In this document: piece after piece, positions 43,451 to 48,483 of the stretch | How positions within the stretch are numbered: the stretch's first letter is position 1 | How the letters are laid out: each line of letters starts with the position of its first letter | Source: Rhodospirillaceae bacterium | GTDB taxonomy: Bacteria > Pseudomonadota > Alphaproteobacteria > MPNO01 > UBA2964 | Direction: 5' to 3' | NCBI GenBank assembly: GCA_002709075.1 | Contig: PAPV01000003.1 | Span: forward strand, 5,844 to 54,326 | Length of the DNA stretch: 48,483 bases | Made by a program: the position numbers and the translations under genes | The notes under the pieces: generated by a model | Seen by the model: only the letters and a program-made list of their open reading frames with translations | Told to the model about the DNA's origin: nothing | Database searches by the model: none

Positions 43451-44478
43451 TGTGAATTAAACCTTATAATCAGCCAAAGAAAAAATGGCGCCCCTAACGC
43501 ACTGGTTACAAGCCCCACGGGAAGTTCTGCTGGTTGGATAATTATTCTCGAAACTAAATCCGCTGTAACTGTAAGTGCCGCTCCCATTAAAGCTGATGCA
43601 GGAAGCAAAAATCTGTGGTGAGGACCACCCAATATTCTCACAAGATGAGGCACTACAAGACCAATAAATCCTACAATTCCGGCTAGCGCAACACTCAGAC
43701 CAACTAAAATTGAGGAAGACAAGATTACTGCAATTTTTATTTTTTTGGTGTCAACTCCAAGTCTACCTGCCTCAATTTCACCCAGTTGGATAATATCTAG
43801 TCGCCTCGAGTAAGATACCATCCAGAACGCCGCAGATAAGAGCACAATCATAGAGGGAAGAACAAGGTCCCACCTAGCTGCGCCAAAACTACCCATCATC
43901 CAAAATGTCAGTCCTCGCAATTCGCTATCGGTGCTAATAAAAGTAAATAGCCCTATTCCAACAGTAGCTAAAGCGTTGAGAGCAATCCCTACTAAAAGCA
44001 TGTAGGCAACGTCTATCTGAGAAAAACGACCTGTCAGTAAATAAACCAGAATTATAACAAACATAGAACCGATAATTGCAGCAAATGGAACAAGATAAGT
44101 TCCAAAATTTACTCCCAAAGCTAAATTTGAAAATATTACAATTGCGGCTACTGCACCGAAAGCTGCACCCGCAGAAACCCCTATGAGACCTGGGTCCGCG
44201 AGAGGGTTGCGAAATAATCCCTGCAGAGATGCACCGGTGATGCCTAATGAAAACCCTACTATGGCTGCCAATAACACCCGAGGCATACGAATTTCGAAAA
44301 ATACCTCTCTCTCTATTTCACTCGCTGCACCGAAAAATAATTCAAACAAAGGAAGATTAAAACTCCCAGAAGCAAGACTTGATAAACTCACCACAACACA
44401 AAACGTAAATAAAATGAACAAAATAAACTTTTGCCGAGATTTAAAAATTAACTTTCCGGTCACGTTTAGCCTTTTCAC
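43447..44478 (-). CDS. hmuU: Heme ABC transporter permease (HmuU, FecCD/BtuC family)
   Basis: Inner-membrane permease of the FecCD family with about 9-10 helices in 343 residues. Hallmarks are RMPRVLLAAIVGFSLGITGASLQGLFRNPLADPGLIGVS (in shorter pieces, about 64-102), GRLGVDTKK in the coupling helix (about 236-244) and FIGLVVPHLVRILGGPHHR (about 270-288). The GTG start at 44478 lies inside hmuT (38-bp overlap). GIxGASLQGLFRNPLADPGLIGVS is characteristic of heme rather than vitamin-B12 permeases. Confidence 0.92.
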   Translation of the reverse strand: MKRLNVTGKLIFKSRQKFILFILFTFCVVVSLSSLASGSFNLPLFELFFGAASEIEREVFFEIRMPRVLLAAIVGFSLGITGASLQGLFRNPLADPGLIGVSAGAAFGAVAAIVIFSNLALGVNFGTYLVPFAAIIGSMFVIILVYLLTGRFSQIDVAYMLLVGIALNALATVGIGLFTFISTDSELRGLTFWMMGSFGAARWDLVLPSMIVLLSAAFWMVSYSRRLDIIQLGEIEAGRLGVDTKKIKIAVILSSSILVGLSVALAGIVGFIGLVVPHLVRILGGPHHRFLLPASALMGAALTVTADLVSRIIIQPAELPVGLVTSALGAPFFLWLIIRFNSH

Positions 44479-45355
44479 TAATTTTGTTATTCAAGCCGTT
44501 TTGAATTTCAATTGCAACACTCAGAGTTCTAGGACCAAATCCCAAAAAAGACATACCATCCTTGAAGAATATCTTTCCATTTTGCGAAGCCTTTGCCATT
44601 GCCAAACCTGTTTTCGAGAGGAAATTTTGTTTGTTTCCGAAGGGCTTTACTGCTCGCTTAGTGGCGATTAAGAAATCTGGATTAATGTTTAGAATTGCTT
44701 CAATCCCAATCGGTTTCCACCCACGTGAAGACAAACCATTTTCAGCAGCAAGCATTTTCAAAAAACCATCACCCGCTGTTCCAACACCAGCTGCAATTGC
44801 TGACGCACCCCGCATCATAAGAACAATTAAACCTATTTTTTTCTTTCCAGTAATCTTTTTCTGATTTCTAGTAAGAAGTTTTATTTTTTCTCTCAACACT
44901 TCCTCGGCCTGTGTTTTAGTTTTTGCAGAAACACCAAGAACAGACGCCATGCACATCACCTTTTCCAAAATTCCGAGGGCAGTATACTGCTCTGGTATGA
45001 CTCTAAAATCTAATGAAGTTTTTTTGATTTGTGAGACAAAAGTAATTGGCCCAACCGATGGTTCAGCTAAAAATAGTGATGGATTCAATGAGAGAACACC
45101 CTCAGTAGATAAGTTCCGTACGTACCCAATCGAAGGAAGCTTTGCAACAGTAGACGGATAAGCAGATGTCAAATCTACCGCCACTAAAACTTTTTCCTCT
45201 CGAAGGAAAAATATAGTCTCGGTCAGAGATCCTCCGGCAACCACAACTCTGGATTTATCTTTAGCTTTGTAACACATGGCTTCAGCGGGAATACCCCAAA
45301 GCGTTTGCGGCAACATCCCAGCAACAACCATCAAAGATAAAGATAATGTCCTCAT
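44441..45355 (-). CDS. hmuT: Heme-binding periplasmic protein (HmuT)
   Basis: Solute-binding protein of the heme importer, 304 residues. A signal peptide covers roughly the first 26 residues (MRTLSLSLMVVAGM ... IPAEA). HmuT blocks are VVVAGGSLTETIFFL (about 37-51), VAVDLTSAYPSTVAKLPSIGYVRNLSTEGVLSLNPSLFL (in shorter pieces, about 58-96) and RGASAIAAGVGTAGDGFLKM. LPSIGYVRNLS-EGVLSLNP is strongly heme-family. First gene of hmuTUV-DUF. An AT-rich symmetrical element (45380-45393) lies just upstream, but I could not identify a known iron or heme regulator site. Confidence 0.9.
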   Translation of the reverse strand: MRTLSLSLMVVAGMLPQTLWGIPAEAMCYKAKDKSRVVVAGGSLTETIFFLREEKVLVAVDLTSAYPSTVAKLPSIGYVRNLSTEGVLSLNPSLFLAEPSVGPITFVSQIKKTSLDFRVIPEQYTALGILEKVMCMASVLGVSAKTKTQAEEVLREKIKLLTRNQKKITGKKKIGLIVLMMRGASAIAAGVGTAGDGFLKMLAAENGLSSRGWKPIGIEAILNINPDFLIATKRAVKPFGNKQNFLSKTGLAMAKASQNGKIFFKDGMSFLGFGPRTLSVAIEIQNGLNNKISEKAKRDRKVNF

Positions 45356-45578
45356 AATTTGTTTCTCGTGTGTCTATTCAAATTTACAAATTTTTCATTT
45401 TCCCGTATGTTTTATACCGTAAATATATATATATGAGTAAAAATCTAACGCCGATTTATATTTTTTTGTAGACAAAAGCCAAAGCGGTTAAGCACGACTA
45501 TTAATCGCGTTTCCGCCTGCATGCACATTAAACTTCAATAATAGATTAACCAAAACCCTTTCCTGAAACCAAACAAAA

Positions 45579-45602
45579 CGTTATATTTATTCATATATAA
45601 CG
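45579..45602. promoter_or_regulatory. ModE box upstream of moaA
   Basis: A perfect inverted repeat, CGTTATAT - 8 bases - ATATAACG, starts 42 bp and ends 18 bp before the moaA ATG. Arm sequence, 8-bp arm length and 8-base spacing match the classical ModE operator (CGTTATAT...ACATAACG at the E. coli modABC promoter). The adjacent regulator is the ModE-like protein encoded at 41005-41364. Position suggests control of moaA transcription, either as a repressor or an activator. The rest of the 265-bp gap to hmuT shows nothing else clear. Confidence 0.8.
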
Positions 45603-45620
45603 CTTGTAGGCATATTTTTT

Positions 45621-46622
45621 ATGGAATCCCATCTTATTGATCCCTTTGGACGCAAAGTTAATTATCTGCGTGTCTCTGTAACCGACAGGTGCGATTTTCG
45701 CTGTGTTTATTGTATGGCTGAAGATATGACGTTTTTACCTAAAAGCGAAGTACTCTCCTTAGAGGAAATGGAACGTGTTTGTTCTACATTTGTTGACCTC
45801 GGCGTAAAGAAACTTCGCTTAACCGGCGGAGAACCATTGGTGCGCCGCAACATAATGTGGCTTTTCACTAAACTTTCACGGCATTTAGAATCCGGTGACC
45901 TAGAAGAATTAACCGTAACAACCAATGGCAGCCAACTCAGCAAATATGCAAAGGAGCTTGCTGAGGTCGGGGTGCGGCGAATAAATGTATCGCTTGATAC
46001 ACTCGATGAAAAAAAATTTGGCGGCATCACTCGGTGGGGACGCCTCCGACAAGTTTTAGATGGTTTAGAGGCTGCAAAAAAAGCAAATCTTAAGATAAAA
46101 ATAAATGTGGTGGCTCTGCGCGGTATAAATGATGAAGAAATCCACGATTTAGTGGCTTGGTGTGGTGGCGAGGGCTTTGATTTAACTTTTATAGAGGTTA
46201 TGCCAATGGGGGAAATTGGTGATTTGAGGCTTGATCAGTATCTTCCCCTTTCGATGGTGAGGGCAAAATTAAACGAGAAGTGGACACTGGAAGACATTAA
46301 CTACAGCACCGGAGGCCCTGCCCGTTATGTCAAAGTTAAAGAAACAAATGGCAAAATCGGTTTTATTACTCCGATGACCCACAATTTCTGTGAAAGCTGC
46401 AACAGAGTCAGGCTTACCTGCACTGGCCAGCTTTATTTATGTCTTGGACAAGAAGACTCCGCTGACTTACGATCTGCAGTGCGTGCAGATAAAAATAATG
46501 CAAAATTAATAGCTACTATAAATGAAGCTATTGGAAGAAAACCGAAAGGCCATGACTTCATTATTGACCGGCGTCGTGGTCAATCCTCTGTGCCCCGGCA
46601 CATGAGCGTGACTGGTGGTTAA
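45621..46622 (+). CDS. moaA: GTP 3',8-cyclase MoaA
   Basis: Radical-SAM enzyme for the first step of molybdenum-cofactor synthesis (GTP to 3',8-cyclo-7,8-dihydro-GTP). The N-terminal CDFRCVYCM (about 24-32, CxxxCxxC) holds the SAM-binding cluster. [12 protein letters not shown] (about 73-84) and [11 protein letters not shown] follow. The second 4Fe-4S site is in the C-terminal [23 protein letters not shown]. 333 residues is normal. The C terminus lacks a GG motif beyond 'VTGG', which matches the MoaA GG dipeptide. A ModE box precedes it. Confidence 0.96.
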   Translation: MESHLIDPFGRKVNYLRVSVTDRCDFRCVYCMAEDMTFLPKSEVLSLEEMERVCSTFVDLGVKKLRLTGGEPLVRRNIMWLFTKLSRHLESGDLEELTVTTNGSQLSKYAKELAEVGVRRINVSLDTLDEKKFGGITRWGRLRQVLDGLEAAKKANLKIKINVVALRGINDEEIHDLVAWCGGEGFDLTFIEVMPMGEIGDLRLDQYLPLSMVRAKLNEKWTLEDINYSTGGPARYVKVKETNGKIGFITPMTHNFCESCNRVRLTCTGQLYLCLGQEDSADLRSAVRADKNNAKLIATINEAIGRKPKGHDFIIDRRRGQSSVPRHMSVTGG

Positions 46623-46640
46623 CCAAGTATATTATACATA

Positions 46641-46688
46641 CGTAACTTATTGTTTTTAATGATATTTTTTTATTTTAAATAAGTTACG
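46641..46688. repeat. Long-loop inverted repeat downstream of moaA
   Basis: Eleven-base arms CGTAACTTATT (46641-46651) and AATAAGTTACG (46678-46688) are perfectly complementary around a 26-base AT-rich loop. It sits 18 bp after the moaA stop. It could be a transcription terminator without a T-tract, or a terminal repeat of a mobile element boundary. Confidence 0.6.
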
Positions 46689-46902
46689 ATATTAAATTGG
46701 TATACAATTTCTATCCGTTTGATATACATTTTGATATACAAAAAAGATAACTATTTGAAGCTCAGCTACTTCAGTAAGCAATAAACAACATACCCCTACT
46801 AAAAAAAGACAACATCAAATTAATATATAAAATAGACCTTGAGTTTACGGATTTAAATTTAAGGGAAGATCATCATGAAGTTGGAAGCTACTAAGTGACT
46901 TA

Positions 46903-47025
46903 TCAACAAGATATATCGCCATTGCGTTCAACCGTGCAATTATTCTCTACCACTCTTTTTACTGCTTTTTTAAAATCATAATCACTTTTTAACTCGTAGT
47001 AATTCATACCAGCAAAGCCTACCAT
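46903..47025 (-). CDS. Possible 40-residue small protein downstream of the oxygenase
   Basis: Open frame of 40 codons starting ATG at 47025 and ending TGA at 46905-46903, 33 bp after the stop of the 2OG oxygenase on the same strand. It begins MVGFAGMNYYELK and is mixed charged and aromatic, with two cysteines late in the protein. The ribosome-binding site is weak (GAAG). The residue use looks coding-like, but there is no recognised family; it could be a remnant of a longer gene. Confidence 0.3.
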   Translation of the reverse strand: MVGFAGMNYYELKSDYDFKKAVKRVVENNCTVERNGDISC

Positions 47026-47057
47026 AACTTCATTTTAACGGGAATTATAGGGGTCTT

Positions 47058-47738
47058 CTAGAGTGCAAATTCTCTCCAATCGCTTGGTGGAGGAAGAAGG
47101 GGTTCATCTCTTTGATATTGCTTGAGTGTAAACAATGTGTCCATTGCTATCGATAGTCTAGGCTGTTCAGACGGGTTTTCAGAAACGCTGTGTGCCAGAC
47201 TTGACGGAAAAATAAGGCAAGTGTCTTCTTTTGGTTCATAACAAAGTGTGGTTGCGCTTGCCTTTGTTTGTTTAAATACTCCAATTTTTCCATAAGAAGC
47301 ATCCATTATTCCTGGTATCCAATTATGAGTTGGGTTCGGTTCTAGAAAATTTATTGTAGCTTGATTGCACGATGTATCAGGATAATAAACAATACTGAGG
47401 TGCGAATTTATGTGGGTGTGAGCAGATGTAATTGAAGAACGCACATTTAAGTTCGCCCAACTACGAGTTATGTGAATTTTAATATACTCTGGATTTACTC
47501 CATACCCTTTGATAGCTTCTCTAACAGCAGGAATTAGTTTTTGAATTAGTGGCTCCATAATAGGTATTTGATGTAATTTAAAAGGAGATTCTTCAAAAAT
47601 GACACCATCTCTTGACTTTTTTTTAAATTGTTTTTGATTTTGTAGTATATACTTGGTGATATTTCTTTTCTCGGTTGTAGTTAAACCGAGTTTAGTCGCT
47701 GCTAGAATTGTTGGAAATAACGGAATAAATTCTCCCAT
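47058..47738 (-). CDS. 2OG-Fe(II) oxygenase, PF13759-like
   Basis: Putative 2-oxoglutarate/Fe(II)-dependent dioxygenase. The cupin-core pattern SAHTHINSHLSIVYYP (iron HxH-type motif, mid-protein) and the distal LIFPSSLAHSVSENPSEQPRLSIAMD with the second histidine and the 2-oxoglutarate-binding arginine match the 2OG-FeII_Oxy_5 family, frequent in marine viruses and bacteria. I place the start at the ATG at 47738 because GGCGAG lies five bases before it; the GTG at 47771 is also in frame. 226 residues. Substrate unknown. It lies in the AT-rich right segment. Confidence 0.7.
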   Translation of the reverse strand: MGEFIPLFPTILAATKLGLTTTEKRNITKYILQNQKQFKKKSRDGVIFEESPFKLHQIPIMEPLIQKLIPAVREAIKGYGVNPEYIKIHITRSWANLNVRSSITSAHTHINSHLSIVYYPDTSCNQATINFLEPNPTHNWIPGIMDASYGKIGVFKQTKASATTLCYEPKEDTCLIFPSSLAHSVSENPSEQPRLSIAMDTLFTLKQYQRDEPLLPPPSDWREFAL

Positions 47739-48238
47739 TTTGCTCGCCAATATGTTCAGAAATTCTTGCACAAAATCGATTCTTGGGTTCGATAATAAAA
47801 TTTTTCAAGCACTCGATTCCAAAGTCAATATACATTGTCTTAAATGAGAATGCAAATCATTCGCAAAAATATCCGCATCGGCATTACGAGAGTCATCAAA
47901 CAGATGACTAAGTTTACATTATTTTTTCAAAAATATATCATCCATCACATATCCAAGAGAAAAAATAGTTAGAAATTAAATAATTTTATTCATAATAATC
48001 TCCCTAAGTTTAAGAATAACAATAACTACTGTGTAGCTACTAAGTAACTACTGTGGTTAATATTTTGATAAATTAATTAATAAAGATAAAAAGAAATAAC
48101 ACTTAGTATGTTATAATAGTATTAGTACTAATGTATCTTAGTTTTATAAAATAAGAATAATTATTATATATATATATATTATATAATAACTAAGACCTTT
48201 TAGTACCTCCCCAAAAAAATCAATAGACGGAGTTACAA
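47739..48238. other. AT-rich non-coding segment with short direct repeats
   Basis: No gene is visible. TAACTACTGTG occurs twice (48023-48033 and 48045-48055), 22 bp apart. GCTACTAAGT at 48036-48045 also occurs at 46887-46896. A TATAAT hexamer is at 48112-48117 and an alternating AT run lies around 48163-48187. These may form a promoter region for the small genes that follow. Confidence 0.4.
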
Positions 48239-48385
48239 ATGAAAAAATCCAATGATAAAATTAAAAGTGCAAGACAACAAACAATAGAAAAAATTCTAGA
48301 TGGTTCAATTCCAGATAAAGACGTTGTCGCTACTTTGTATGACACAATTAAATATCCTTCTAAACCATTGTATGATTCACAATGA
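48239..48385 (+). CDS. 48-residue hypothetical protein
   Basis: Short ORF starting ATG at 48239 and ending TGA at 48383-48385, preceded by GACGGAG at a plausible ribosome-binding distance. Lysine-, aspartate- and glutamine-rich (starts MKKSNDKIKSARQQ), with no membrane segment or recognised family. Its stop overlaps the start of the next ORF (ATGA), a sign of translational coupling. Confidence 0.5.
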   Translation: MKKSNDKIKSARQQTIEKILDGSIPDKDVVATLYDTIKYPSKPLYDSQ

Positions 48386-48483
48386 CCAATATCTCAGAAG
48401 AGTTTGAAAGCAATTACGAAGATTTTAAAAATAGATCAGCAAACAGTATTAGATGTTTAATAGATTTAGGTGATGAAGAAGCT
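48382..48483 (+). CDS. Partial hypothetical protein running off the right edge
   Basis: Starts ATG at 48382 in the stop of the preceding small ORF and stays open for the remaining 34 codons. Acidic and asparagine-rich N terminus (MTNISEEFESNYED). The window ends before any recognisable domain. Tight coupling of two small genes in an AT-rich segment is a phage-like arrangement, but this is only a hint. Confidence 0.45.
   Translation, partial: MTNISEEFESNYEDFKNRSANSIRCLIDLGDEEA

Noticed and set aside
46886-48045. Attachment-site-like direct repeat AGCTACTAAGT flanking the oxygenase
   Set aside because: Eleven matching bases about 1.1 kb apart in very AT-rich DNA are not enough for an att-site call without an integrase or tRNA target.
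48160-48190. Alternating TATA run as a structural or origin element
   Set aside because: Simple AT alternation is expected in this composition and has no accompanying signal.

Overview
The window looks like chromosomal DNA from a low-GC, free-living (probably marine) alphaproteobacterium. Supporting markers are GcrA (the CcrM-linked cell-cycle regulator confined to Alphaproteobacteria), the single-cysteine alphaproteobacterial form of DksA, and TRAP-type solute uptake. The species cannot be named from the sequence. I saw no rRNA, tRNA, CRISPR array or insertion sequence.

Layout. 0-7.5 kb is mostly housekeeping: gcrA, an SRAP abasic-site protein, a short-chain dehydrogenase, cysQ, tsaC/sua5, a GlcD-type FAD dehydrogenase, and the polyamine pair speD-speE. 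7.5-12.5 kb, minus strand, holds a CAP-domain secreted protein, then a CoA ligase / MDR oxidoreductase / thiol dioxygenase cassette, and a VOC protein. 12.6-16 kb holds nrdB and nrdA (class I ribonucleotide reductase). Their leader carries two NrdR boxes exactly 31 bp apart and a cluster of DnaA-box-like sites.

16-24.4 kb is a minus-strand catabolic cluster. In transcription order it is: a 4,5-dihydroxyphthalate-decarboxylase-like protein, a TRAP transporter (dctP, dctQ, dctM), an FAH-family enzyme, ligI (2-pyrone-4,6-dicarboxylate hydrolase), an HpcH/HpaI-type aldolase and ligJ (4-oxalomesaconate hydratase). This is the lower protocatechuate 4,5-cleavage pathway, with a non-LigK aldolase and without the ring-opening enzymes LigAB and LigC. 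24.5-26.3 kb is a divergent mntR / predicted 10-TM metal exporter pair sharing one palindromic operator.

26.3-34 kb is an aerobic benzoate region: amidase, benzoate-CoA ligase, a 3-hydroxybenzoate 6-hydroxylase-like monooxygenase, boxB and boxC. The BoxA reductase is missing. 34-40.3 kb has an AbrB-type membrane protein, an orphan CoxL-like molybdenum hydroxylase coupled to a second dihydroxyphthalate-decarboxylase-like gene, and an ornithine-cyclodeaminase-family protein. 40.4-46.6 kb holds dksA, a one-domain ModE-like regulator overlapping mobA, a heme ABC importer (hmuTUV) with a small membrane protein, and moaA. A textbook ModE palindrome sits just upstream of moaA, so molybdenum-cofactor supply, its regulator and a molybdenum hydroxylase lie within about 11 kb.

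46.6-48.5 kb changes character. It is very AT-rich, with a 2OG-Fe(II) oxygenase, tiny hypothetical ORFs, one long inverted repeat, short direct repeats and two translationally coupled small genes running off the end. It may be the edge of an island or prophage-like segment.
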